Assembly (NCBI GenBank): GCA_004194705.1
Contig: SADC01001287.1
Span: forward strand, 248,001-312,000
Length of the DNA stretch: 64,000 nucleotides
Source: Ditylenchus dipsaci
Lineage: Eukaryota; Nematoda; Chromadorea; Rhabditida; Anguinidae
Direction: 5' to 3'
The notes under the pieces are model-generated. The model saw nothing but the letters and a program-made list of their open reading frames with translations, was not told the DNA's origin and did no database searches. How positions within the stretch are numbered: the first letter of the stretch is position 1; every line of letters begins with the position of its first letter. Below are positions 22,863 through 33,900 of the stretch, one piece after another. Position numbers and translations under genes: made by a program.

Positions 22863-23715
22863 CCTGTGTGATTAGCGGCCCCCTTTTATTCCCTTCCCCT
22901 CCCTATACAGCTCTTAATCCTTTTAAATTCAAAAGGCGCCAATTTACATTTTTAAAATTTTGACTACAAAACCATGATACCCCCCCCCTGTGGTTCGAAA
23001 AAAATTTTTTTCTCAGAACCAAAAAAAACGCGCGGCTTTCTCATGAAATCGGGTCCAGAAACACGAATATGAAGTTATCTCCTCCGCCTGATCAGTCCCC
23101 GTGGGGGGGGGGGAAGATTCTGAACTCAAGCCATAAAATGTATGTGAACTTGTAAAATGACCCACAGGTGCATGGAGCAAAATCCTGACTTCTACAAAAT
23201 ACAGTCTTTGTCGATCTTTTATAGAAATTAAAAGGAGACTTAAAAGGTTACAAAACCTCTTTTTGAAACTAAAAAGGGGTAAAAAGTTATGGCCAAGTTG
23301 GTATGAATTCTCTGCAGACGACCTATAAGAAACCATTCTTAGGTGATTTATAATCGCTTTTTGTCCAGCTAGAATATTTATAAATAATCATGGATCACTG
23401 ACGAGGAATATCATTCAAAAAAATTAACTTATTTGTTGATTTTTTTATATTTGGATGAATAAATTTACCGTGTAAAATTGACTCAGTTTCCCATAGGCTC
23501 AGTTTATTTCATGTTTCCACTAAAAAAGATTGCATCGTATATGTAATATTCAATTTCATCAAAAAGAAACAGAAACAGGATATGGGCTATAGTTTATTGT
23601 TTTAAAAACGTCATGAACATTTAAAGTTTGACTGGGTCAACTTGACCCACAATGCAGTGAATCTCTTCACGTGAATCACGTGAATCAAAATAGCAAGGAC
23701 TAAAAACAGCATATT

Positions 23716-23872
23716 AGGGAGACCCGAAGGCCAACCCACACCCAAAAATTTAGCTGTCTGCCAACCCCTAAGGGGCTGCAGCACAGTTCAAGCCGGGCGG
23801 AAGTGCAATGCCGACTCTCACTATGGAGGTCCTGCCTGCTTGATCACAGGACACACCCAGCCAGGTAAGTTT
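23716..23872 (-). ncRNA. U1 snRNA gene (copy 1, left arm)
   Basis: Read on the minus strand it begins AAACTTACCTGGCTGGG, the 5'-splice-site-pairing sequence of U1. Next come stem-loop I with tgatcaag, stem-loop II with the U1A-binding loop ATTGCACTTC, a GC-rich stem III, the Sm site AAATTTTTGG and a terminal hairpin with a ttcg loop. Length about 157 nt. Loop I reads GATCAAGCAGG rather than the usual GAUCAYGAAGG, a change in the U1-70K site shared by all four copies. A conserved 17-base element lies 43-59 bases upstream. Confidence 0.92.
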
Positions 23873-23914
23873 CAGCAAATGGAAACTCGAAATGTTTATA
23901 TGTCTAGCTTCTGG

Positions 23915-23931
23915 ACTAGTTGCTGGGTTTG
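23915..23931 (-). promoter_or_regulatory. Proximal sequence element of U1 copy 1
   Basis: CAAACCCAGCAACTAGT on the minus strand at -59 to -43 of the U1 start. It is identical and identically spaced in all four copies while the sequence around it differs between copies 1/4 and 2/3, as expected of a snRNA PSE. Confidence 0.75.
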
Positions 23932-24340
23932 CTCATGTATCATACGCTTCGAAAACTTATACTTTTTATTCAGCAACCTGAACAACAGATTTTCAATATA
24001 CAGGGTGTCCCAATAAAAAAATCCCTAAACTTTGACGGTGCCGTTAACAAGATAGCATATAAATCTGCTGGCAATACTACAAAACTATGAAACTGATACA
24101 GTCAACGCTCGATTTAAGGACGCTCGATGCAAGGATAGAATGTAGCCGTCCTAACCCACAAAGTTCCGCTCGATTTAAGGACAGCAAGCATTTTTCAGCC
24201 AAAATTTTAATTTTTATTGTCTCAACAGGAAAAAAACTAGAAAAATTTAAACACTTTTTTACTTTTTCCTTGTGTCTTGTGTTTTATTTGTTTTGCTTTT
24301 TGTTTATCGCTGTTAACTTTCTGTTTTTATAGCAGACATT

Positions 24341-24451
24341 ATGGTAGCTCAAAAAAAGAATAGACATTTAGTTTCCCTTGAGCTGAAGAAGCAGATCATT
24401 GATTTTTATGTGGTTAACATATCAGATGAAATTAAGCTAAGTGTACAATGA
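24341..24451 (+). pseudogene. Transposase N-terminal HTH fragment
   Basis: MVAQKKNRHLVSLELKKQII then DFYVVN, stopping at TGA after 36 codons. The pattern K+R..LSLE.K..II..Y matches the start of the CENP-B-type N-terminal helix-turn-helix of Tigger/pogo transposases. Truncated right after the first helices. Confidence 0.55.
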
Positions 24452-24852
24452 GAGCCGCACCCCGCATACTGGCACAAATCCTCACCCCCGTGGTGCGGAT
24501 TCAGAATGTGCACAATGAGGCGACAACTTTTCGGCGCCGCACAAACGCACTCAGAGTTGCATTGTTTGAAGTTGAAGTTGTGAAGTTTCTTGAAAATTCA
24601 TGTAGTTGCGCAAGTACAACCTCTTTGTGGTGGCACCTTCTGATAACGCCACCTTTCCTATAGAAAAAAGGGACAAAACAGGGTGTAAAAAGTAGGTGAG
24701 CACCCAGAGGGATTCAAACCAGCAACCTCGGCCATGTAAATATATGTAAGGCTTCACACCAACTATTTTGTTTAAGGATCGCTCAGGACCCACTGTAGAG
24801 TGGCTAAAAGCCAGTAACACTGACGTGATGGAGGTCAATGAATAGCCAGAAT

Positions 24853-25019
24853 TGCTGCTAACTACTGCGCGACGTGCCTTTGAAGCTGTGCAATATTTCC
24901 ACTATTTAAATCTGGTAGTGCTGCAGCTACGCGACAAGGTAGAAGACCTGTTGGCCAAAGAACATATTGAAAAGCTAAAGCATAAGAAAATAACTAATTA
25001 TTTTGATGCTAACCGCTGA
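24853..25019 (+). pseudogene. Transposase C-terminal tail with PIP-like motif
   Basis: Frame with ARRAFEAVQYFHYLNL, then LRDKVEDLLAKEHIEKLK and KKITNYFDANR before a TGA. Tigger/pogo transposases typically end in an acidic/hydrophobic tail followed by K-I-T-x-F/Y-F, a PCNA-binding-type motif, seen here as KITNYF. The DDE domain is deleted. Confidence 0.55.
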
Positions 25020-25144
25020 TTCCTTGTTATGCTAATAGTATTGTTGAATAAAAGCTTGAAAAAAATTGTGGACTGTCGATTTAAGGAAAGATAAAAAACG
25101 CTCGATATAAGAACTACAAAACTATTAAACTGATAGACCATATT

Positions 25145-25300
25145 AGGGAGACCCGAAGGCCAACCCACACCCAAAAATTTAGCTGTCTGCCAACCCTAAG
25201 GGGCTGCAGCACAGTTCAAGCCGGGCGGAAGTGCAATGCCCAACTCTCACTATGGAGGCCCTGCCGCTTGATCACAGGACACACCCAGCCAGGTAAGTTT
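25145..25300 (-). ncRNA. U1 snRNA gene (copy 2, left arm)
   Basis: Same features as copy 1 on the same strand, 1.3 kb away: AAACTTACCTGGC start, ATTGCACTTC loop, AAATTTTTGG Sm site. It lacks a few bases in stem-loop I (plus strand ctgccgcttgatcac against ctgcctgcttgatcac in its partner) and one C in stem III, so pairing in stem I may be slightly altered. Its flank beyond the PSE differs from that of copy 1, showing two distinct U1 loci per arm. Confidence 0.9.
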
Positions 25301-25342
25301 CAGAGAAGGAAAACTCGAAATATATGAATATCTTGATCCTAT

Positions 25343-25359
25343 ACTAGTTGCTGGGTTTG
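25343..25359 (-). promoter_or_regulatory. Proximal sequence element of U1 copy 2
   Basis: CAAACCCAGCAACTAGT at -59 to -43 of copy 2, same spacing as in the other three genes. Confidence 0.75.
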
Positions 25360-26003
25360 TCAATCATTGCATGATCGGAGAAGTTATACTCTTTGGTATC
25401 GCGAAATTCTAATCGGTTTCTTTATTTTACCCCTTTGTTATTTAGGTTTTTATTTTCTTTTTTTTGGGGGTTTTTCATTATTTTAAGTCTAGTTCTTTTA
25501 CAGCAAACTACAGAATTAAAATTTTGGCACTGTTCGTATTTAAAAGTGGTTTATTGTAATTTTGGACCACCGGTTGTTACTTCAAAATTTTGACTCCATT
25601 TTTTATATACTTTTTCTTGTAGAGCATGTTTTAGGTGGACTTACAAATATTACCTTTTCAATTTTCATGGAAATTTATGAAGCAGTAGGCTTATGAATGT
25701 GGACAGTGCTTGAAATGGACTACTTAACTATTTTCGCTTAGATCTCGGTCACTATGCATTGTGTATAGAAAAAATAAGATGTCATTTGACACAGGAGAAG
25801 AATTGTTATCTTTCTAATTAATAAAAATTTTCCGAACGCTTTGATGATTGTGAGAAAAAAGCGTTCTAAGACAAAAGCGTCATTTTTGGAACGATGAATT
25901 TAAAGATATTTTGTCGTTTTTCTCAGGGAGAAAAGTCCACACAAACTTTTCGATTACAGATTCAGAAAACTCACCGAAATTTGTATCAGATATCTTTTTT
26001 ACT

Positions 26004-26540
26004 GGTCGTATTTAATTTTGCAAGTAGAATTGTGAAAAATGCCCGTAGAATATTTAATTTTGCGCGTAGATTTGTGTTGCCCGTAGAATTTTGAAAAGTG
26101 CCCGTGGAATTGTGAAAATTACCCATAGAATTATTAATTTTTCCCATAGTTTTCTAATTCGTGATTTTTTTTTAAACTAAATTGTGGCCGTGCTCGCTCG
26201 AAATCATGCTTTATTCACTTTTTAAAATGCTCACGGACCTGAAAAATGCTGCTAATACGTTTTTAATGTGTAGATGACACATTTTCCAAAATCTTTTTTT
26301 TTACTTTTGGCCTCAGATACCGATGGTCTGAAAATTTCAGCGAAAATTTTTCATTCGAAAAAGTGTCATCTACACTCTTAAAACATCTGTTTTGAGCCTG
26401 TTACAGGTCTGCAAGCATTTTAAAAAGTCGTTAAAATATGATTTTGAGCTAGTATGGCCAAAATTCAGAAATTTACGGGCAAAATTAAGAACTCTACGGG
26501 CAATTTTCATAATTCTACGGGCAAAATTAAATATTACCCC
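26004..26540. mobile_element. 537-bp array-TIR element (cccgtagaatt units)
   Basis: The left end GGTCGTATTTAATTTTGCAAG leads into units of gtagaattgtgaaaaatgccc (26,020-26,150). The right end (complement) GGGGTAATATTTAATTTTGCC leads into the inverted units (26,455-26,530). Flanks ttttttact (left) and tttgttact (right) match 8 of 9, a 9-bp TSD with one change. No ORF of note. It sits at the centre of the U1 palindrome and shares its terminus with 17,323-18,698 and 32,071-34,139. Confidence 0.75.
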
Positions 26541-26925
26541 TTTGTTACTAAAAACGCTTTTTTCTCACAATCATCAAAGCGTTCGGAAAATTTTTATTAA
26601 TTAGAAAGATAACAATTCTTCTCCTGTGTCAAATGACATCTTCGAAAAAGTGTCATCTACACTCTTAAAACATCTGTTTTGAGCCTGTTACAGGTCTGCA
26701 AGCATTTTAAAAAGTCGTTAAAATATGATTTTGAGCTAGTATGGCCAAAATTCAGAAATTTACGGGCAAAATTAAGAACTCTACGGGCAATTTTCATAAT
26801 TCTACGGGCAAAATTAAATATTACCCTTTGTTACTAAAAACGCTTTTTTCTCACAATCATCAAAGCGTTCGGAAAATTTTTATTAATTAGAAAGATAACA
26901 ATTCTTCTCCTGTGTCAAATGACAT
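26353..26925. repeat. Tandem duplication, ~288-bp unit
   Basis: The tract from ttcgaaaaagtgtcatctac through the right end of the array-TIR element and its flank to about 26,640 is repeated directly at 26,641-26,925. The second copy leads into the right arm of the palindrome. Confidence 0.8.
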
Positions 26926-27342
26926 CTTATTTTTTCTATACACAATGCATAGTGACCGAGATCTAAGCGAAAATAGTTAAGTAGTCCATTTCAAGCACTG
27001 TCCACATTCATAAGCCTACTGCTTCATAAATTTCCATGAAAATTGAAAAGGTAATATTTGTAAGTCCACCTAAAACATGCTCTACAAGAAAAAGTATATA
27101 AAAAATGGAGTCAAAATTTTGAAGTAACAACCGGTGGTCCAAAATTACAATAAACCACTTTTAAATACGAACAGTGCCAAAATTTTAATTCTGTAGTTTG
27201 CTGTAAAAGAACTAGACTTAAAATAATGAAAAAACCCCCCAAAAAAAGAAAATAAAACCTAAATAACAAAGGGGTAAAATAAAGAAACCGATTAGAATTT
27301 CGCGATACCAAAGAGTAACTTCTCCGATCATGCAATGATTGA

Positions 27343-27359
27343 CAAACCCAGCAACTAGT
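27343..27359 (+). promoter_or_regulatory. Proximal sequence element of U1 copy 3
   Basis: CAAACCCAGCAACTAGT at -59 to -43 of copy 3. Confidence 0.75.
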
Positions 27360-27401
27360 ATAGGATCAAGATATTCATATATTTCGAGTTTTCCTTCTCT
27401 G

Positions 27402-27559
27402 AAACTTACCTGGCTGGGTGTGTCCTGTGATCAAGCAGGCAGGGCCTCCATAGTGAGAGTTGGGCATTGCACTTCCGCCCGGCTTGAACTGTGCTGCAGC
27501 CCCTTAGGGGTTGGCAGACAGCTAAATTTTTGGGTGTGGGTTGGCCTTCGGGTCTCCCT
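27402..27559 (+). ncRNA. U1 snRNA gene (copy 3, right arm)
   Basis: Mirror of copy 2, with full stem-loop I. AAACTTACCTGGCTGGG start; loop I tgatcaag; stem-loop II with ATTGCACTTC; cccctta/ggggttgg stem; Sm site AAATTTTTGG; 3' hairpin around ttcg. About 158 nt. This is the most canonical of the four together with copy 4. Confidence 0.93.
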
Positions 27560-27591
27560 AATATGGTCTATCAGTTTAATAGTTTTGTAGT

Positions 27592-28605
27592 TCTTATATC
27601 GAGCGTTTTTTATCTTTCCTTAAATCGACAGTCCACAATTTTTTTCAAGCTTTTATTCAACAATACTATTAGCATAACAAGGAATCAGCGGTTAGCATCA
27701 AAATAATTAGTTATTTTCTTATGCTTTAGCTTTTCAATATGTTCTTTGGCCAACAGGTCTTCTACCTTGTCGCGTAGCTGCAGCACTACCAGATTTAAAT
27801 AGTGGAAATATTGCACAGCTTCAAAGGCACGTCGCGCAGTAGTTAGCAGCAATTCTGGCTATTCATTGACCTCCATCACGTCAGTGTTACTGGCTTTTAG
27901 CCACTCTACAGTGGGTCCTGAGCGATCCTTAAACAAAATAGTTGGTGTGAAGCCTTACATATATTTACATGGCCGAGGTTGCTGGTTTGAATCCCTCTGG
28001 GTGCTCACCTACTTTTTTACACCTGTTTTGTCCCTTTTTTCTATAGGAAAGGTGGCGTTATCAGAAGGTGCCACCACAAAGAGGTTGTACTTGCGCAACT
28101 ACATGAATTTTCAAGAAACTTCACAACTTCAACTTCAAACAATGCAACTCTGAGTGCGTTTGTGCGGCGCCGAAAAGTTGTCGCCTCATTGTGCACATTC
28201 TGAATCCGCACCACGGGGGTGAGGATTTGCGCCAGTATGCGGGGTGCGGCTCTCATTGTACACTTAGCTTAATTTCATCTGATATGTTAACCACATAAAA
28301 ATCAATGATCTGCTTCTTCAGCTCAAGGGAAACTAAATGTCTATTCTTTTTTTGAGCTACCATAATGTCTGCTATAAAAACAGAAAGTTAACAGCGATAA
28401 ACAAAAAGCAAAACAAATAAAACACAAGACACAAGGAAAAAGTAAAAAAGTGTTTAAATTTTTCTAGTTTTTTTCCTGTTGAGACAATAAAAATTAAAAT
28501 TTTGGCTGAAAAATGCTTGCTGTCCTTAAATCGAGCGGAACTTTGTGGGTTAGGACGGCTACATTCTATCCTTGCATCGAGCGTCCTTAAATCGAGCGTT
28601 GACTG
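27592..28605 (-). mobile_element. Tigger/pogo-like transposon remnant (right arm)
   Basis: Reverse-complement twin of 24,099-25,110, with the same two transposase fragments, the same deleted core and the same tRNA-like motif (ggtttgaatccctctgggtg near 27,983). Because the defects are shared, the transposon was already dead before the palindrome formed. Confidence 0.7.
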
Positions 28606-28772
28606 TATCAGTTTCATAGTTTTGTAGTATTGCCAGCAGATTTATATGCTATCTTGTTAACGGCACCGTCAAAGTTTAGGGATTTTTTTATTGGACACCC
28701 TGTATATTGAAAATCTGTTGTTCAGGTTGCTGAATAAAAAAGTATAAGTTTTCGAAGCGTATGATACATGAG

Positions 28773-28789
28773 CAAACCCAGCAACTAGT
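28773..28789 (+). promoter_or_regulatory. Proximal sequence element of U1 copy 4
   Basis: CAAACCCAGCAACTAGT at -59 to -43 of copy 4. Confidence 0.75.
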
Positions 28790-28831
28790 CCAGAAGCTAG
28801 ACATATAAACATTTCGAGTTTCCATTTGCTG

Positions 28832-28988
28832 AAACTTACCTGGCTGGGTGTGTCCTGTGATCAAGCAGGCAGGACCTCCATAGTGAGAGTCGGGCATTGC
28901 ACTTCCGCCCGGCTTGAACTGTGCTGCAGCCCCTTAGGGTTGGCAGACAGCTAAATTTTTGGGTGTGGGTTGGCCTTCGGGTCTCCCT
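28832..28988 (+). ncRNA. U1 snRNA gene (copy 4, right arm)
   Basis: Mirror of copy 1. Same U1 landmarks (5' AAACTTACCTG, U1A loop ATTGCACTTC, Sm site AAATTTTTGG, ttcg hairpin). It has one base less in the cccctta stem than copy 1 and reads agtcgggc before the U1A loop. Confidence 0.92.
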
Positions 28989-30149
28989 AATATGCTGTTT
29001 TTAGTCCTTGCTATTTTTGATTCACGTGATTCACGTGAAGAGATTCACTGCATTGTGGGTCAAGTTGACCCAGTCAAACTTTAAATGTTCATGACGTTTT
29101 TTAAAACAATAAACTATAGCCCATATCCTGTTTCTGTTTCTTTTTGATGAAATTGAATATTACATATACGATGCAATCTTTTTTAGTGGAAAACATGAAA
29201 TAAACTGAGCCTATGGGAAACTGAGTCAATTTTACACGGTAAATTTATTCATCCAAATATAAAAAATCAACAAATAAGTTAATTTTTTGAATGATATTCC
29301 TCGTCAGTGATCCATGATTATTTATAAATATTCTAGCTGGACAAAAAGCGATTATAAATCACCTAAGAATGGTTTCTTATAGGTCGTCTGCAGAGAATTC
29401 ATACCAACTTGGCCATAACTTTTTACCCCTTTTTAGTTTCAAAAAGAGGTTTTGTAACCTTTTAAGTCTCCTTTTAATTTCTATAAAAGATCGACAAAGA
29501 CTGTATTTTGTAGAAGTCAGGATTTTGCTCCATGCACCTGTGGGTCATTTTACAAGTTCACATACATTTTATGGCTTGAGTTCAGAATCTTCCCCCCCCC
29601 ACGGGGACTGATCAGGTGGAGGAGATAACTTCATATTCGTGTTTCTGGACCCCGATTTCATGAGAAAGCCGCGCGTTTTTTTTTTTGGTTCTGAAAAAAA
29701 AAAATTTTTTTCGAACTACGGGGGGGGGGTGGGGGTATCATGGTTTTTTAGTCAAAATTTTAAAAATTTAAATTGGCGCCTTTTGAATTTAAAAGGGATT
29801 AAGAGCTGTATAGGGAGGGGAAGGGAATAAAAGGGGGCCGCTAATCACACAGGGGCCAAGCCCCTGCGCCCCTTCGGGGCGCAGGGGCTTGAGAGTTAGA
29901 GATGCGCGCACACATTATTTATAAATATTCTAGCTGGACAAAAACCAAAAACCTGGACAAAAAACTTACCTTAGACATGATTTCGAGAAGTACTCTTGAC
30001 CATAAAATGCATATAGAGTCTCTTTTTGCAGCGGCCCAGTTGAAAAACATGGTGAGGTAATCGAAGAATACAAACATTTGAATTTATGACGTTCTGCCAT
30101 ATAATTGCCCCCTTTTATTCCCTTCCCTCCCAATACAGCCCTTATTCCC

Positions 30150-30345
30150 TTTAAAATTCAAAAGGCGCCAATTTAAATTTTTCAAATTTTGACTAAAAAA
30201 CCATGATACCCCTGTGGTTCGAAATTTTTTTTTTTCTCAGAACCAAAAAAACGCGCGGCTTTCTTATGAAATCGGGGTCCAGAAACACGAATATGAAGTT
30301 ATCTCTTCCTCCTGATCAGTCCCCGTGGGGGGGGGGCGGGATTCG
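30150..30345. repeat. Third, partial copy of a palindrome-arm segment
   Basis: The tract aaattcaaaaggcgccaattt...gcgcggctttcttatgaaatcggggtcc...cagtccccgtgggggggg repeats 22,930-23,115 of the left arm in the same orientation. It lies just outside the right end of the palindrome and suggests recombination between copies. Confidence 0.7.
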
Positions 30346-30637
30346 TCATTGCAACCCATTTTATATGGTTTGACTAATCAATAATCCGATCTCGTGCAGA
30401 GTGCTCTAACAACATCAAAAAATTTGAAGCAACAAAGTTGAAAAGGAACTGTTCCAAAATTACAGAAAATCAGTTCTGATATGTTTTTTATGTCAGCAAT
30501 GTGTCGAAAATCAGTAGTAATGACAACTCATTTGAAAAATTGTCGTCCCCATAGACCAGACAAATATCGAACTTTAGGATATTAATAATAAAAATATGAT
30601 AAAAAATTAGGTGAAACTTTTTGATTAATATAATTAC

Positions 30638-30932
30638 CGTCTTTGGCCCACTTGGTAGACCAACTATTGATGGCTGTGAAGTACCTGTCCATCTCATCAG
30701 TGGAATTGTTTTTATAGCGTCCCCATCCGATAAGTTTGACACAGTGATCATACACGTGAATTTCTTCTGGCCCACCTCTAACAAAGTTGTAGATGCCTGA
30801 AGGTGGTCAAGATAATTAGCAACTACAAAAAAAAATTTGTGTGGCTCACCTTCATGATAGTGCATGAACGATTCGAACACATTGAAACAGAGGACGGATG
30901 GCCCAAACATCATCATGTCTCTTTTGATCAGT
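30638..30932 (-). CDS. Cathepsin B-like exons with catalytic His and Asn
   Basis: Two exons, 30,850-30,932 and 30,638-30,796, split by a 53-base intron (gtgagcc...cttcag) and joined in phase through a Gly codon. They encode the R-domain core: MMMFGPSVLCFNVFESFMHY, GIYNFVRGG, then DHCVKLIGWG and FTAINSWSTKW. The donor after WAKDG is gtaatt. The expected final exon should lie at lower coordinates, but the next 600 bases run into repeats and the U1 palindrome, so the 3' end may have been displaced or lost. Confidence 0.82.
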
Positions 30933-33900
30933 CTGCAAAATATTTCTTCATCAGGGTGGTCCAAGTAATTCGCCTGATTTCAAAGGGGCAAACCTTTTTC
31001 TTGTCGTAAAAATACTTTTTTTTGCCGCAAAAATTTTTTGCCGTAAAAAGACTTTTTTTGCCGTAGAAATACTTTTTCTATCCGCTAATTTACTTTTTTC
31101 TGGCGTGAAATTTTTTTTCGCCAATTTACTTTTTTTCGCCGCAAATTTACTTTTTTTTTGCCGTAAAAACACTTTTTCCTGTCGCAAATTCACTTTTTTC
31201 TGCCGTAAATTTGCTTTTTCTGCCGCAACTTTTTTCTAGTAATGAATGTTGTTTTTGAAGTCAATAACGCTGGATTTATTAATAAAGGCTTTAAGGGTGA
31301 GCATGGACGTTCAAAAAAGTACGGTTGTTGTGCGAAATACCTAGATCAACCATAACTAAACTCTTCAGAACGTTTTAATTAATACCAGGATATCTTCATT
31401 TATCATACCTATTTTTAAAAAAATCGGTACATCTATCGTCCGTATAAAAACTCAAATTAAACTTCATTTAAAAATTGCTAGTTCAGATCTCTCTGGGTGC
31501 ATGCTTTATATTTTTTAATATTTCATTTACGAGTTCGGTATCAAAATGGTCCTTAGGCTCTTGTAAGCCAAGAAGACTATCAGCGGTTACACGATTATTG
31601 AAGCTAATACCTACTTACGATTTAAACCTGCTTTTTGTCAAAAAAAATCCACCATTTTTGTTACTCGCTTTTTTATATCTTTTAATCTAGTGATTCCTTG
31701 CTTATTTTCGATGTGCTTGCACAGCCCCGGTGCAGCCTAGAACTTTATCCGAGAAAATGTTGCCACGCAAACAGGAGACTTTTTTAACCGTTCCTTACCA
31801 GAGCAAGCCTTCCCAAGCTACTCACATTTCTAAAGTAATTTTGATATAAAAATATTTCCATCAGGTTTTAGTGCAGCTCTAAGTTTAGAAATTTGCTACC
31901 ATCCTTTCAAAAGTCAATAAAATAGGTAAAGCCATTAAAACACAAAGTATAAGTCTTTTAGGGCGGGTTCTTTATTTTGATAGTTATTTGCAGTAAATCG
32001 CAAAATTAAGACAGTTTCTGATGATGAAAGAATCATGAAAACCATTTTAATCAATTCATTGATATTTTTAGGGGTGGTATTTAATTTTGGCCATAAAATA
32101 CTGAAAATTGGCCATAAAATATTTAATTTTGGCCATAAACTCGACGTGGCCATAAATACTGAATTTTGGCCATAAATTTTTGAATTTTGGCCATAAACTT
32201 TTGAATTTTGACTATAAACTCGAATTTGGCCATGAAATGCTTAATTTTGGCCATAAATTATTGGGTATTGGCCATAAACTCGGGTTGGCTCTAGGTCAAT
32301 TGAATTCCGTCACCAGTTTTGCTGCGTTATATAACTGTGTTACACTTTTCATCCTTGCAAATTTGCATGTCTTCCTCATCAATATTAGAATTCTGTGTGT
32401 TTAGAATTATCAAGCTCAACGAACGACAATGAAGTTCACCGTGATGTCGGCTCTCCTGATGCCTTTTTCAGTGGTTGCTTGCGCTTTGGCACCTGGAGTC
32501 GCTATTCTAGGTGAGTGTCTTTGATTGACTGGTGGTTCATGTTCTGACTAGATCTATTCTTCAGTTGGCTAACAACGTGTGCTCTACGCTCCGATTGAAT
32601 CAACTCCAGTGCTTTTCAAAGTAAGTTTATTCAATTGCGGGCGATTGTTCCAACTATCTCAATGGCCATGGTTATGATCGTGCGTTCAGACTTGGCCTTC
32701 CGCTGATCAGTGAGTGCTTAAGTGACAAACTTGTTCTATTAACCCATTCTGTATTACAGTGTGCTCCTTCAAAAAAGTCTTCAGCCGAAATTACCTCCAG
32801 CAGAAGCAGCAGCAATGAAAATGGAGTATTGTTTCCCTATCACAATTGTATTTCGATGTGATCTAATGATCTGAATAAAATTGTTTTTAGTACATCAGGT
32901 TTTTTGAGGATACCGTGTTTTTGTTTCTTTCCGTGGATAATATTATTATTTTGTAAGGTCAACATGAGTGGCGAGCTCTCTATTGGCTTATTAGTAAATA
33001 ATTGAAAAAATTGGACGGTTACCATCTGCTATTCCTGCGCTTTGGTCGGTCATCTATCGTACCTTTCTTTGTTATAAATTTTCGGCCGGCTGTCTTGGTC
33101 TTTTTTGCACTGCACTAGCTGTATTCCAACCCTGGCTGAATGACGTAGTTAGTGTGTCTGCGGGAGTGAATTTATTAGAGTCTTTTTCCTGGAGTGGTGA
33201 ATAATAGGTGAATTTCACAGAAGAGGGACCCAGGCTGTGATTCGGGGAAGTTCGATAAAAAATGCGTTTTAAAAAATGCTTAAAGGGCCATTGCCGTCCC
33301 GACAACGAGAATTTCAAGTGTTTGAATTGGCGCGGGACAGTTCTCTTTCGTATTTCATTTTACTCTTTTGAGTCATTCGAAGCAAGTCAAAAGAGTACAA
33401 TGAAAGACGAAAGAGAACTGTCCCGCGCGAATTCAAACATTTGAAATTCTCGTTGTCGGGGACGGCAATGGCCCTTTAAGGAAAGTTTCTGGGTCTTTTT
33501 TCAAATAAAAAAATTTCTGAAAGGTTCGCAGGGCCGAAAAACCAACCCACGATTGTTGGGCATCCTCCAGATGGCTCTTGAGATCTACTTACTTGAATTC
33601 GTGATATTTACCTGAGAAACAAGAAAGTAGGTGTAAAGAAAGGTTTGTAAAGAACAAAACTGGTTTCAACTTATCAACACCTGAGAAACTGAGGTAGTCT
33701 AAACTGACGTACTCGACCACCTCGGAGTGGATACCCAAGGTAGACCTACCCAAGTACTAATTAGATATTGAGATTATGAATAGTCAAAACATCAATTTGA
33801 TCATAACAAACCATTTCAGTATAAAATTTTAAGTTTAATAGTATAGTTCGTGCGACATTTGGAGGTGATAATACTTTGGTAAGTCGATTGACTTGTAGAC

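Larger units (their letters stand above)
24099..25110 (+). mobile_element. Tigger/pogo-like transposon remnant (left arm)
   Basis: Begins ta/CAGTCAACGCTCGATTTAAGG, a pogo/Tigger-type end, and holds two transposase fragments: an N-terminal helix-turn-helix piece (24,341-24,451) and a C-terminal piece (24,853-25,019). The catalytic DDE core between them is missing, replaced by unrelated sequence that includes a tRNA-like motif (ggattcaaaccagcaacc, 24,712). The 22-base direct repeat actacaaaactatgaaactg flanks the unit (24,077 and 25,111). The mirrored copy is at 27,592-28,605. Confidence 0.7.
22636..30086. repeat. 7.4-kb palindrome carrying U1 snRNA genes
   Basis: The left arm (about 22,636-25,890) and right arm (about 26,850-30,086) are reverse complements with few differences, running from gtttgtattcttcgattacc on the left to ggtaatcgaagaatacaaac on the right. 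Each arm carries, in mirrored order, a GC-hairpin repeat, a block with a C/G tract, two U1 snRNA genes and a dead Tigger-like transposon. The central ~950 bases hold an array-TIR element (26,004-26,540) and a ~288-bp tandem duplication. High identity over complex content indicates a recent inverted duplication or continuing arm-to-arm gene conversion. Confidence 0.85.

Noticed and set aside
33072..33317. 81-codon minus ORF
   Set aside because: No splice sites or family pattern, and its 5' part overlaps the TTAA MITE.
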